64,000 nucleotides of DNA from Sipunculus nudus (GCA_026874595.1 CM049313.1:70984659-71048658); one strand, 5' to 3'. Positions 12,521 through 23,446 are shown, counted from the first letter of the stretch. A program made the numbers and translations. Notes: generated by a model not told the origin, from the sequence alone.

Positions 12521-13015
12521 TTAAACAGGTTGGGAGAGGCTCAGGTTGGTTTGACCATATACACCGGTCTTCCGCTCTCCGTTATTCTGGTTTAGATGGT
12601 GTGGAAAGATTGTTGAAATGAACACATTCAACACCGTAATTACCAGTATAATTCCCGTAGCATGCCAGTCCATAATCAAAATCGAGGTCTCGAACTTATT
12701 CACTGAAGAGTACCACAAACATCCACAAGGTTCTTGTCCATTTTGCGATGATTCTTTCTGATCCTGGTCATTTTTCTCTTCCTCAATGATCATCATCTCC
12801 CGATTCTCCAGCAATTGGTAGAGGCATGTCACGTAACAGAGAATAATGGCAGCGATTACCTGTAGAACGATGGATCCCACAATTAAACCAATCAGGACAG
12901 GTTTTAGGTGGCTGGGTGTCTCTGTCATCCATACAGACACGAAATGAGATACGTTGTTTACTAATAGAGCGATGTCCAGGAACGTCTGGGCCACATGCCT
13001 TCTCTTTGCGAACAT
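12521..13015 (-). CDS. Ninjurin-family two-pass membrane protein
   Basis: 164 residues, stop TAA at 12521. The N-terminal block FAKRRHVAQTFLDIALLVNN matches the conserved ninjurin helix region (compare vertebrate YATKKSVAQ..DIALLMAN). Two hydrophobic segments follow: about residues 39-62 (PVLIGLIVGSIVLQVIAAII) and about 119-137 (GIILVITVLNVFISTIF), with the family-typical KFET..DWHATG.. before the second. The loop between them (about 62-110) is longer and more acidic than in vertebrate NINJ1/NINJ2. Ninjurins mediate adhesion, and NINJ1 oligomerises to rupture the plasma membrane during lytic cell death. The ATG at 13013-13015 is used because an in-frame TAA lies 12 bases upstream. A good acceptor (TTTTTTATTTGCAG on the minus strand) precedes this by about 24 bases, so the coding exon is probably preceded by a 5' exon. 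Confidence 0.85.
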   Translation of the reverse strand: MFAKRRHVAQTFLDIALLVNNVSHFVSVWMTETPSHLKPVLIGLIVGSIVLQVIAAIILCYVTCLYQLLENREMMIIEEEKNDQDQKESSQNGQEPCGCLWYSSVNKFETSILIMDWHATGIILVITVLNVFISTIFPHHLNQNNGERKTGVYGQTNLSLSQPV

Positions 13016-13558
13016 GTTTCCATTATTTTAACTTGCTCTCTGCAAATAAAAAATGCACAGTTTCAGGGTCCAGACTGGAAGATATTACGGTACAATAAAC
13101 TTTCTGTACAGCAGAATGTAACCATTGATTCAAATTTAAGGTACAATTCGAGGGATTTATAAAGATGCCCTAAAAAGCATACTGTGAAATCTAACGAATA
13201 CCTTTTATTTTGATGTGCACTTAAAATGGACCAATGGAAGGAATCATTACAAATAATTATTTAACGTGGGCTTATTGTTTGTCAATGACTTAAACACTTT
13301 GTGCTTAAAATCTATACCATTCTTTGAAAGCAATTTTATATACTAAAGAGTACGAAACCTAATAAACCGTGGAGTCCATTCTAAATCGAAACGAAAATTC
13401 AGAGTACTTTAACACAACTAAGTTGGGTTGGTAACGGGAATGCAGGCTCTTATAACATCATTTTTTTGTATTTAGTTTTAATATGTGTCTCCTTTGTAAA
13501 CAGCATTTTGTTGAAAAAAAACTGAACCAGGTAGTAAATTTATATGATCAATCTTTAC

Positions 13559-13640
13559 CTTCCTTCTTCCGCGTTCAGAGGATGGGGTTCGCTTCGATGA
13601 GCTGTCTGCACTGGCCTCCTTTTCATGTTTGATTATGGAG
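13559..13640 (-). pseudogene. Duplicated 5' exon, copy lacking its ATG
   Basis: Minus strand, donor AAG|GTAAAG with the exon's 3' end at 13559. It parallels 14422-14481, sharing HEKEA/PEKEE, KRTPS/VRTQS and RGRRK/GGRSK. At the place of the other copy's ATG this one has ATC, so it cannot start there. Possibly a dead exon copy. Confidence 0.45.
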
Positions 13641-13730
13641 TATAACGTACAATGAACTTTTAGAACAGCAGAATGTAACCATTTATTCAAATTTAAGGTA
13701 AAACTCGAGGGATTTATAAAGATGCCCTAA

Positions 13731-14026
13731 GGCCAAAAAAAGGGGATGGTTCTCTGGCACCGCCCGCCTCAATTTTAACTCCCCGTATCAAATATTTTTA
13801 TTTTGATTTTCATCTTTCAAGAAGATAATACAATTTTGATACGGTTTCCTCTGTTATTTAGTGCTTTTACCTGTTTATCAAAGCAAAACTGTTATTTTAA
13901 TGCTTTCCCCTGATCATATGACATTTTCATCGAAACATACAAAACAGGTAAAAAATAAAATGGCGCCCGCCCGTAGTGAGTTCTGAAAAAAGTGCTCGAG
14001 AACCATACCTATTTATTTTTTTGGCC
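13731..14026 (-). mobile_element. Harbinger-like MITE, copy C, with clean ends and 3-bp TAA target duplication
   Basis: 296 bp. Left end GGCCAAAAAAAGG.ATGGTTCTC and right end GAGAACCAT..TTTTTTTGGCC are inverted repeats. TAA flanks both sides (13728-13730 and 14027-14029); the parallel unit has a single TAA at 13171-13173, so the insertion boundary is directly visible. A TAA/TTA 3-bp target and GG-starting terminal repeats are the PIF/Harbinger signature. It contains no coding sequence. Confidence 0.85.
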
Positions 14027-14421
14027 TAACAAGCATACTGTAAAATCTAACGAATACCTTTTAATTTTAAATGTGCACTTTAAATGGACCAATGGGAGGA
14101 ATCATTACAAATAATTATCATACGTGGGCTTATTGTTTGTCAGTTACCTTAATACTTTGTGCTTCAGATCTATACCATTCTTTGAAAGCACTTTTATTAT
14201 TATAAAGAGTACGAAACCTAATAAACCGTGGAGTCAATTCTAAATCGCAACGAAAATTCAGAGTACTTAAACACAACTAAGTTAGGATAGCAAAACGGGA
14301 ATGCAGGCTCTTATAACATAATTTTATTTTAATTAAGTGTTAATAATTGTCTCCTTTGTAAACGGCATTTTGTTGAAAAAAAAATTGAACCAGGTAGAAA
14401 CTTTATTTGATCAATCTTTAC

Positions 14422-14481
14422 CTTGCTTCTGCCACCGTCAAAGGATTGGGTTCGCACCAGTTCCTCCTTTTCAGGTTCCAT
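14422..14481 (-). CDS. Candidate 5' coding exon upstream of the ninjurin-like ORF (20 codons)
   Basis: Minus strand, ATG at 14479-14481, reads MEPEKEELVRTQSFDGGRSK and ends at a GTAAAG donor in phase 0. Joined to the good acceptor before the ninjurin ORF it would hit TAA after three codons; joined to a weak acceptor inside the ORF (after GCAAAG) it would continue ..SK|RRHVAQ in frame. It could therefore be a true N-terminal exon, an upstream ORF, or 5' UTR. No transcript evidence is available here. Confidence 0.35.
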
Positions 14482-14639
14482 TATGAAATATCACTTAATC
14501 AACAGTCAAACCTAAATAAAGTAACAACATAAAATAAAGGAAATAAACAAATGCTTGCCCTTATCTAGTAATACATATTTCTACATGAAAATCAGATATT
14601 ATAATCTTGTGATGGTGATTTAATAAATGAGAAATGGAC

Positions 14640-15715
14640 AAATCTTTTGACATCTTTTGATGATGAAACGCCTGTAATCACAGTGATATCTGTTCGTTAT
14701 GAGCTACATAATCAGTGGTCAGAGTGATATCGTTTGATGAGGACCTACCTAACCAGAAATCAGATTGACATCTTTTGATGATGAACTACTTAATCAGTAA
14801 TCAGAGTAACATCTTTTGATGATGAACCATTAACCAGTGGTCAGACTGATATATGTTAATGATGAAATACTTCACCAGTGGACAGAGTGACATCGGTTCA
14901 TGATGAACCACTAAATCAGTGATCAGAGGGTCATCGGTTGATGATAAACCACTAAATCAGTGGTCAGAGGGTCGTCGGTGGATGATGAACTACATAATAA
15001 ATAATCAGATTGACATCTTTTGATGATGAACTACATAACGAGTGATCAGAATGACATCTTCTGATGATGAACTACTTAATCAGTAATCAGAGGAACATAT
15101 TTTGATGATGAACTACATAACCAGTGGACAGGGTGACATCTGTTGATGAAGAACAACTTAACGAGTGATAAGAGTGACATTGTTTGATGATGAACCACTT
15201 AACCATGGTCAGTGACATCGGTTGATAATAAACCCCTTAACCAGTGGTCAAAGTGATATCTGTTGATGATGAACTTCTTCATAAATAATTAGAGGAAAAT
15301 CTTTTGATGATGCACTACCTAACCTAGAATCAGACTTGTATCTTTTGATGATGAACTGTTTAATCAGTAGTGAGAGGAACATCTTGTGACGATGAATTAC
15401 TTCACCAGTGGTCAGTCTGACATATATTGATGATGAACTCCTTAACCAGTGGTCAGAGTAACATCTGTTGATCGTGAACTACTTAACCATTAATCAGAGT
15501 GGCATCGGTTGATGACGATTTACTTAACCAGTAATCAGAGTAACACATTTTGATGATGAACCACTTATCCAGTGCCCAGAGTGACACAATTTGATCATGA
15601 TATTCAGTAATCTTTTGTTGATGAACTACTTATTGAGAAATTAAAGAGATATCTTTTGACGATGATATATCTTTTTATGATAAACTTATTAAGTTACAAT
15701 CAGAGCGACCTGTTA
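14640..15715. repeat. Minisatellite, ~41-bp unit, about 25 degenerate copies
   Basis: Unit reads roughly TTTTGATGATGAACTACTTA followed by ATCAGTGGTCAGAGTGACATC. Starts of TGATGATGAAC-type boxes at 14776, 14817 and 14857 give a 40-41-bp period. Copies differ by scattered substitutions and small indels. Confidence 0.92.
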
Positions 15716-17054
15716 ACGTTACAACCGCAAGACAAACACAAATCTGAGCTCCGTATGAGGCACTTGGGAACAAGATTTAGAGTCACACCTATTTTAAAAT
15801 TATACAATTTTATTCTGGAACGCTGATTGCCGGCTTTTTACAATTGCATTTCAGCATATACTGCATTATAATAATTATAAAAAATATACACTTAAAGATT
15901 AAGCCGCTTAATCTGTCATGACCCGAGATTTAGCTTCCGTATTTAAAAAGAACAATAAATAGTCTTGTGGACCAGACTTAACATCGTGTTGCCTTCCCTG
16001 AATCTGTTATGGTATTTTATTTCCTGATAAGGCTGTCTCTAGACAAGACCGCTACAGCTGAGAGAGTGTGTATAATGGACATATCTCCGAAAACTTAAGA
16101 AAAAAAACTTTCCTTGCCACACATATGATGATCATCAACGCACAGAATAATCAAAGTAAAATAATTTAGTTCATAGTCTACTGCATTATATCCGTGATCA
16201 AACGAAATAACACATACCTCACTACGCATCAGTCCCCAGACATAAACTGCCGAACCTACTCGTTGCCCTAAGTGATTTAGCAGGTAAATCGCTCGCGGCC
16301 AGAGATTTAGCAGAAACAAGCAGAACAATAAATAATTCTGATTTTCGAGTTGCTCCAGATATCTGCTCACTTTCCCTGGACCTTTTCATTGCCTTTTTAT
16401 TTCCGTATGAGACTCCCCTGAACTTTACAGCCAGAGAGAATTTATAATAGGCATGCCTCCTTAACACATTCGCTGCCAATGACGTGTATATATACTCATT
16501 TATTATGATTCCCCCAGTGCCAAGCACGTGTATACACGTCATTTATTTATAAGCCATTTTCAGCAGGAATTCTCATAAATTATTCAATAAATTCTTTGCA
16601 GATAAGTAGTAGACTATTTATAAAACAGTCTCGCAGTATGAAAATGAATTATTTGTTATTCAACAGTGCGCTGCATCATTCTAAAGCAGGAAAGATGTGT
16701 AGATGATGACAAAATCCACGGCTCCGGTCCATTGCCGTGAAATAACTATACGACGCGCTTCAGTTTAAGTTCGATTCATTGTAAGAATACTACTTTGAAT
16801 CAAACGAAAAGAAAGATCGTAAATATATGTAGCTAGTTTAATATTAGAAAATTTTTTCGCCACTTATTTACGACAGATCCGGTTGGGAGGCCGAGGTGTG
16901 ATAGATCGCACCTAAGGCGTGAACTCAAGATCTTCCTTGCCTCGTATACACAAAGCGATTATCTATATCAACACACTTCGTGCCTTCATACCTACGCAGA
17001 AAACAGGCGATTGAGCAAATAAATATAATTGGAATATATTCATAAATCAGAACT
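15716..17054. other. No gene; ancient imperfect duplication and a palindromic TTAA-flanked sequence
   Basis: About 15901-16090 and 16260-16475 share blocks in order (AGATTTAGC, AACAATAAATA, TTCCCTG, TATTTTATTTCC/TTTTTATTTCC, ATAATGGACAT/ATAATAGGCAT), an old tandem duplication. At 16462-16540, TTAACACATTCGCTGCCAAT followed by inverted GACGTGTATA/TATACACGTC resembles a piggyBac-type end, but no second end was found. Confidence 0.35.
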
Positions 17055-17215
17055 GGCATCTGTGGGTCAGGGGTTCAGTACAGGACTCCAGTAAAGCCTG
17101 GAGATCGTGAGTTCGAATCTGAGCCGGAGATTTTTCACAGTCGACCCTCACTTAGGGTGAACGCTATGCAGGTTCAATAAAAAGCCGGGAATAACGGCCG
17201 TGTTTCAACCACAAA
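17055..17215 (+). repeat. tRNA-derived SINE-like sequence
   Basis: A tRNA-like head with GAGTTCGAATCTGAGCC (B-box type) at about 17109-17125 and an A-box-like region upstream, then a non-tRNA body ending near CAATAAAAAGCCGGG. A functional tRNA is unlikely because no clean acceptor stem was seen. Confidence 0.4.
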
Positions 17216-18340
17216 CGAGTTCCTTTTTCTTCGGTTTCTCAGTAGTATGATCCAGATAAGGGAGAGATTACACACCAAGATCTCGCATGTGCAGTAGTCA
17301 CCGGGCCTGAGAGGAAGTGTGATACTGCCCTGTCACGTAGTCCGAAACTGGAATGGAATTCTGAATATGGAGTTTTAAAAATGAAGGGTGCTTACCAACA
17401 TAAATGATGAAACAATGTATTATTTATAATTATTATAGGACTATCGGAGGAATAAAGCATAGGCCACTATTAACTGCCTGCATGTGACTTGCCATGCAAC
17501 AAGTCATATATGGTCGTGCGATAGTCTTACGACTGCCAAAGAACCACCTCTATGATCGCCGGCACATTGTCCAGTACGACAGGAAATCACGTCCCCGATA
17601 GTTTACGATTATCTCTTACTACCCAATAACAAATCAGTTTATGGAAGATTTGTGCAAGATCGAAAAATTCCTATGACATATTTTCACTTTGTCTTTTATT
17701 TATGGCTTGTAGTGAGATTTGTATACAATTTACTCTTGACGATTGCTTGGTCGTATTTTATCGTAACTTTAATAAATGTCGTTTCCCTGGCTTTACTGCA
17801 TTATCGCCTTAACATGGCGTGCAGCTAGCTCTATTAATAACAGACTGCTTTTTAATGTGTGTGATAGTTGGATGTAATAGACGTTTTGGCCTTATAACTA
17901 TTAATATGCCATGCATATGGAAGAATGGTAGGTCTTCGATCGTCCAAGTTCATAACCTGAGGTGTCGAAGCAAGGACGGAGAATTTTAGGTCAAACAATT
18001 TATCATCGCGACATGAGAGACGGAAAGTCCCAAGGGACGTATGCGGAGGGAAGTTGTCACTGACCATACCAGGCAGGGGATGAGAGGAGACCAAAATAAC
18101 ACGCTTGGGCAACTACGCCCACGTCGCTGGATTATAATACGATATATGGACGTTAAGTTGTATCTTCTAAAAAACGGAAATTGTTTTTAACCGTTTTATA
18201 TTTCCGTCCCGGTGAAATACCCTGCATTTTGGTTAACTAAATAACTAAAACAATGTAATTGAAATCAATTCATAACTTTTTGAAACATCATGGTATATCA
18301 TGTGTTGGTGCCACAAAGTGTAGCACGTTAGTTTAACGTT

Positions 18341-18387
<47 letters not shown>

Positions 18388-18399
18388 TCGCAGTCTATT
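17216..18399. other. No gene recognised
   Basis: An 86-codon open frame on the minus strand (17852-18112) shows no domain, signal peptide or splice context. A (TA)n(TG)n tract at 18341-18387 precedes the duplicated block. Confidence 0.35.
18341..18387. repeat. (TA)n(TG)n microsatellite
   Basis: Compound dinucleotide repeat. Confidence 0.93.
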
Positions 18400-18753
18400 A
18401 TATAAACATACCTCAGGATAAACACTATGATCGGAAATCAGACGGACCTGGTAACGATCTATTTCTCTCCAGATATGAGAGTCATGTTTCCGGGTGTCGA
18501 TACCTGCATATATAAATTTATTATTTATCCAACGACAAGGTAAATGACCAAGTATTTTGGCAATAATAAAGCAGTGATCATGCTCCTTTATTTAGGTGTT
18601 ACTTACGACTGTTTGACCATAAATAATGCGGTGATGTGAACCAGACCGTAACATAACCACGTGGGAAGACGATTTACAAATTTACCGACGTAGTTTTGTA
18701 GATATACATGGATATTTCAGTGTTTACCGTTTATTCTTACAATTTGCGCCATT

Positions 18754-18756
<3 letters not shown>

Positions 18757-18795
<39 letters not shown>

Positions 18796-18830
18796 ATTTA
18801 TATATATATATATATATATACATATTAAAC
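18757..18830. repeat. (TC)n(AT)n compound microsatellite
   Basis: TC repeat 18757-18796, then TTTATATATA to about 18820; the corresponding tract in the second duplication unit is shorter and lies at 20656-20686. Confidence 0.93.
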
Positions 18831-19319
18831 ATACACTTACATATTAAACCACATAAATAACCACCATTCCTTACATACACTTATATATTAAAACCACATC
18901 AATACCACTATTCCTTATAACCTTATTATATAAATATATTTCTATTGATCACAAACATCATTGGTTATAAACCATTGTCTTTAAGTCATAGGTTATTCCA
19001 ATGATTATTTTTAAATAGTATTTGTTAGCTGATATATTATGCCAGATTTTGCACGGAAACATGATTTTAGAATCTATGTCCAACTTTAGAGGCTAAATTA
19101 AGATTTCAAACAACTTTTTTCATAAATCAATATAACAAAATCTTGGAGTGCTTCAGACCACATTTGGAGGCCTCTGGAAGGAATTTTCTTTAGGCGGTTC
19201 AATAAAGGTTCCCGACCCACTTCCTTTCTTTGCCATTCCTTTCTTTCAACTTATTGGACTTAATCAACTCTGTATTCAGTTTAAACATACAGCTGTCCAG
19301 TTTTTCGAATGTTAGATAG

Positions 19320-19471
19320 TAGAGCTAGATATCGCCTACAAATTTCGCATTATGATATATTGCGATATGTATGTGGTAGCGTATTGCTATGTGTATTATG
19401 AGAAATTTTCATTGTAAAAATTCATTGGAAATGAGTGTGTTTTGTACATTATATATAAACAATTATAGTTA

Positions 19472-19508
<37 letters not shown>

Positions 19509-20120
19509 CATGTCAAATATGATGAAAACATAAAAGTTTATGCAGGTCAGTTTATTTCAAACACGAAATATGGCAATAAATTGCAATACTTATATTAATG
19601 CACTTAGTGAAGTATATGTTGCTGACAGTACTAAAAAAAACATACAAAAAACTCAAAGTTCTCTTTAGGCCTTACATATGCAAAAAAACTAGGAAATTAG
19701 ACAATTCTGGACTGTGGTTTAGCACAGAGAGGTATAGGTGCATGGTGTGTACAATCACAAATGTGTATAATATCGCATGACTACCGTTCTTAGATATTAG
19801 TACTGTTTACTTGACACTTGATTTTCTTGCAGTCATGATACGATGTGAGGAGAGAATATAAATGAATTATTAATTATGATGACCATGTTCAGCACTTTTT
19901 TTATCGTTTTGGACATCGAACGGGCATGCAAATTTCCTGTGAGGAACCTTGATCCATGGTTTATCAGGCTTACCTGAAGATTTTTTTACAATAAAAAATC
20001 CGCTTTATGTAGGTTAAAAAATATCGAAAAAATCGATATTTGAAAACTATATCGCGAGATGCGATTTCCCAATCGACGTATCTCGATATACCGATATATC
20101 TATAAAATCCCGCACCCCAA
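19320..20120. mobile_element. hAT-like nonautonomous element in unit 1
   Basis: Left end TAGAGCTAGATATCGCC and right end GCGGGATTTTAT-type (complement of ATAAAATCCCGCACCCC). Flanking octamers TTAGATAG (19312-19319) and ATAGATAG (20121-20128) agree at 7 of 8, the 8-bp target length of hAT elements. Contains an ATT trinucleotide repeat (about 19471-19509) and TATCGCGA-rich ends. No transposase ORF. Confidence 0.5.
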
Positions 20121-20684
20121 ATAGATAGATCATACAGGACTGTAACAGACGGGAGAAGCAGAACGCTCTATTGTTTCCTGCATTTAAGACTTATGTATAT
20201 AATTTCTTCGTCATGATAAGCTGTGAAAGTAAGATGTCTTATGGAGGCTTTTTGAGTATCTATATAATTAATACGCAGTTAATACGCAGTTTATCGCTGA
20301 CAACTACGTAAACATACCTCAGGATGAATACTGAGATCAGAAATCAGACGGACCGGGTGACGATCTGTTTCTCTCCAGATATGAGTTTCATGTGTCTCCG
20401 CGTGTGGATACTTCCATATTATTAAACCAATGAGAAGGTAAATGACCAAGTGTTATTACAATAATAAAGCAGTAATCGTGCTCCGTTATTCAGATGTTAT
20501 TTACGAATGTTTCACCAAATATAATGCGATGAAGAGAACCAGACAGTAACATAACCATGTTGGAAGACGGTTTACAAACTGAACGACGTGGTTTTGTGGT
20601 TAAACATATATATTACTGTGTTTACCGTTATTCTATACAATTTGCTTTATACAATCTCTCTCTCTCAATCTTTATATATATATA

Positions 20685-20860
20685 CAGACAAATTGCTCAG
20701 GGGAAAAAGATCGGGCCGATCCGGGATTCGGACCCATGTCGATGGCGCACATGTCCGGCGTTCCAACCGCTTCGCTAGAAAAGCAAGCTTCACCAGCGAG
20801 ACAGTTCGGTCCGCTTTTATTTCACCCCTTAACACACCCCCTCTTAAGAGCATTCGGCTA
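20685..20860 (-). repeat. tRNA-derived SINE segment, unit 2, copy 1
   Basis: On the minus strand the order is an A-box-like GCGAAGCGGTTGGAACGCCG, then GGTCCGAATCCCGGATCGG (B-box like). This head resembles a class II (Leu/Ser) tRNA gene. Tail begins AATTTGTCTG on the plus-left side. Confidence 0.55.
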
Positions 20861-20992
20861 TCAGAACACGACTATCATAAGAATCACACTTTAGGCGAAC
20901 AAGGTGAGGGTAATTACTCAATTACTTCAAACCACCATTCCCCGGACCTCAAAATTTGCCGTCACTTTGGACGAGCCCCCATTTGTTAGTAA

Positions 20993-21135
20993 GACAAATT
21001 GCTCAGGGGAAAATATTGGGCCGATCCGGGATTCGAACCTATTGCGGTGGCGCACATGTCCGGCGTTCCAACTGCATCGCTCGAAAGACAGTTCGTTCCG
21101 CTTTTACGTCACGTTGTCACAATATATATGTATAT
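20993..21135 (-). repeat. tRNA-derived SINE segment, unit 2, copy 2
   Basis: Same family as 20685-20860: shares CAAATTGCTCAGGGGAAAA, GGGCCGATCCGGGATTCG and GCGCACATGTCCGGCGTTCC on the plus strand. On the minus strand, GGTTCGAATCCCGGATCGG is a canonical B box. Confidence 0.6.
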
Positions 21136-21596
21136 AGATGAATCATATCCTCCTCTTGCATATTTAACCACATCAATGACACCACCATACCTTATAATAT
21201 TATTATATAAATATAATTCTATTGATCACAAACATCATTGGTTATAAAGCATTGTTTATTAATCATTGGTTGTTCCAATTTTTATTATTAAACGGTGAAT
21301 TTTATGTGATATTTTATGCCAGATGTTAAACGGAACCATTGTTTTAGAATCTAGGCCCAAATTTATAGGCTAACTTAAGATTTTTTAACCATTATTTAAA
21401 ATATAACAAAACATATTGTAGTTCCTTAGACAAGATTTGGAGGGCCTCCCGAAAGAATTTTCTTAAGGCGATTTTAATAAAGGTTTCGGACCAACTTCCT
21501 TTCTTTGCCATTACTATATTTCAAATTGCTAAATTTAACCAATATTGTGTATTTAGTTCAAACATACTGCTATCCTGTTTTTAGAATGATCGATAG

Positions 21597-22490
21597 TAGG
21601 GCTGGACATCGCCTAAAAATTTCACATAACAATTTATTGCGATATTGTATGTGGTAGCGTATTGATATACGTATTATGCTATATTTTTATTGCCTTCATT
21701 GGAAATAAGTGTGTTTTGTACATTATATATAAATAATTATTATTATTATTTTTATTATTACTTTTATTTTCATGTTAAATATGATGACAAAATAAAAGTT
21801 TATGCAGGTCAGTTTATTTCAAACACGAAATATGGCAATACATTGTAATACTTATATTAATGCACTTAGTGAAGTATATGTTGTTGGCAGAACTCAAAGA
21901 AACATTAAAAAATGATTTTTTTAACCTTATACATGCAAAAAACTTGGCAATTGGACAATTCTGGGCTGGTTTAGCACTGAGAGGTATAGGTGCATGGTGT
22001 ATACGGTCACAGCCAGGTATAACAACGCATGGTTGCCGTTCTTAGTTATTAGTACTGTTAACTCGATACTTGATTTTCTTGCAGTTATGAAAAAATGTGA
22101 GAAGAGAATATTAATGAAGGATTTATTATTATGTCCATGTTCAGCACTTGTTTTCTTTTTGTTGTATGGAACTATTTCTCGTGTTCCAATAAGTCCTCGA
22201 ACGGACATGCAAATTTCCTTTGGACGAACCTTGATCTATGGTATATCAAGCCTACTTGAATTTTTTTTGCTAAAAGTCCAAAGACGCGGTAGCGGCTTCC
22301 ACTTAAGGCCTCTCATTTATCCCAACAAATTTAGACGTCTTAATTTGCATAAGAACATTATTTTTACATAAAAAACCCGCTATATAGGTTTAACAAATTC
22401 TCGAAAAATATCGATATTTGAAAACTATATCGCGATACGCAATTGGGGAATTGACGTATCGCGATATGCCGATAAAATCCCGCACCCCTA
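21597..22490. mobile_element. hAT-like nonautonomous element in unit 2
   Basis: Begins TAGGGCTGGACATCGCC and ends complementary to TAGGGGTGCGGGATTTTATC, with flanking octamers ATCGATAG (21589-21596) and ATAGCTAG (22491-22498). The ends are less decayed than in unit 1. A 125-codon open frame (21994-22371) has no recognised domain and is not conserved in unit 1. Confidence 0.5.
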
Positions 22491-22640
22491 ATAGCTAGAA
22501 CATACAAGACTGAAACAGAAGAGAGAAGCAGATCCCTCTATTGTTTCCTGCGTTTAAGACTTATGCATATAATTTCTTCGTAATGATAAGCTGTGAAAGT
22601 AAGATAGTCTTATGGAGGCTTTTTGAATTCAAAATCATTT

Positions 22641-23145
22641 ATATGCATTGGGTTTTATCTAGACCATGGTTTACCTATTCCCGGTCTGATATGGACTTCC
22701 ACATACGGCACATGAATCGTCGTTGGGCTCTTCTAGTTTTCTTTTGCTGGATTATTTCTTATAAGGTGAATAATTTATATTCTTTAATATTTCCCTATTA
22801 GTTGCCCCTATTTCTGTTGTGCCTGAAGGTCCTCTACGAATGTCACGCTTTTCCAAGAGGCGCCTTGGGGATTGTCATGTATTTTGAGCTCACTGGCCCG
22901 TCGAAATCATGGCCAGACAGCATGTCCGGCTATAAGGGAGTCTCTTTGCAATTCTCGGTCACGTAGATCCACTATAAACCCCATTGGATCCTCCCATATT
23001 TATTATTCCGCCTCTAAAGAATATGCTTGCCAAAGGGAGTAAAGGTTTGACTTCAAGCGCTAAACAAATGACCTCATTGATCTGCTTTCAATTTGCGAGC
23101 AAACCGAGATCATTTCATTTCAGTTCAAATAAATAAACAAAGCTT
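22641..23145. other. No gene called
   Basis: A short plus-strand frame at about 22711-22764 (MNRRWALLVFFCWIISYK then GTGAAT) looks like a signal peptide followed by a donor, but no partner exon was found downstream. Confidence 0.3.
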
Positions 23146-23446
23146 TGGCAAAAATAAAAAAAAACAAAGGTATGGTTCTCAGGCATTTTTTTCAGAAATC
23201 AGTGCGGGCGGGCGATATATTATTTTTGACCTTTTTTTAAATGTTTCGATAAAAATGACTTATGATCAGGGAAAAGCATAAAAATAACTTTTTTTTGAGC
23301 AAAAGGTAAAAGCACTACATAAATTGTATTATTTATCTTCTTGAAAGATAAAAATCAAAATAAAAGTTTTTACTGGGGGGGGGGGGGTGGTAAAAATTGA
23401 CGCAGGCGGTGCCTGAGAACCATACCTTTAATTTTTTTTTTACCTT
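23146..23446 (+). mobile_element. Harbinger-like MITE, copy D
   Basis: Left AAAGGTATGGTTCTCAGGCA and right TGCCTGAGAACCATACCTTT are a perfect 20-bp inverted pair. Contains GTGCGGGCGGGCG and a poly-G run (about 23376-23388). The outer GGCC bases are degenerate. Confidence 0.8.

Larger units (their letters stand above)
13082..14490 (-). repeat. Tandem duplication of the ninjurin 5'-exon region (~560-bp unit, second unit with MITE)
   Basis: Unit 1 about 13082-13640 and unit 2 about 13641-14490 align throughout: CAGAATGTAACCATT.ATTC, GGACCAATGG, AAACCTAATAAACCGTGGAG, ATGCAGGCTCTTATAACAT, GTCTCCTTTGTAAAC and TTTACCTT.CTTC. Unit 2 additionally contains the 296-bp MITE at 13731-14026. Each unit ends with a candidate minus-strand 5' exon followed by GTAAAG. 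Confidence 0.85.
18400..22640. repeat. ~2-kb tandem duplication, two diverged units
   Basis: Unit 1 about 18400-20300, unit 2 about 20305-22640. They align from AACATACCTCAGGAT and CTCTCCAGATATGAG through CACAAACATCATTGGTTATA, the hAT-like element, and AGACTTAT.TATAATTTCTTCG to CTTATGGAGGCTTTTTGA. Unit 2 carries an extra ~450 bp (about 20685-21140) with two tRNA-like segments that unit 1 lacks. No coding function seen. Confidence 0.85.

Noticed and set aside
14640-15715. Regular ~41-bp repeats considered as a CRISPR array
   Set aside because: Every part of the unit repeats, so there are no unique spacers; units are diverged, and the window is eukaryotic.
16462-16545. Possible piggyBac-type end (TTAA then CACATTCGCTGCCAATGACG)
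   Set aside because: No second end with TTAA was found, so only mentioned in the regional note.
17055-17135. Candidate functional tRNA gene
   Set aside because: A B box is present but no convincing acceptor stem pairing or A-box spacing; better explained as a SINE head.
17852-18112. 86-codon minus-strand open frame
   Set aside because: No domain, no splice signals, no signal peptide, and composition like its surroundings.
22711-22764. Signal-peptide-like exon MNRRWALLVFFCWIISYK followed by GTGAAT
   Set aside because: No downstream exon in matching phase with a recognisable domain; too short to support alone.
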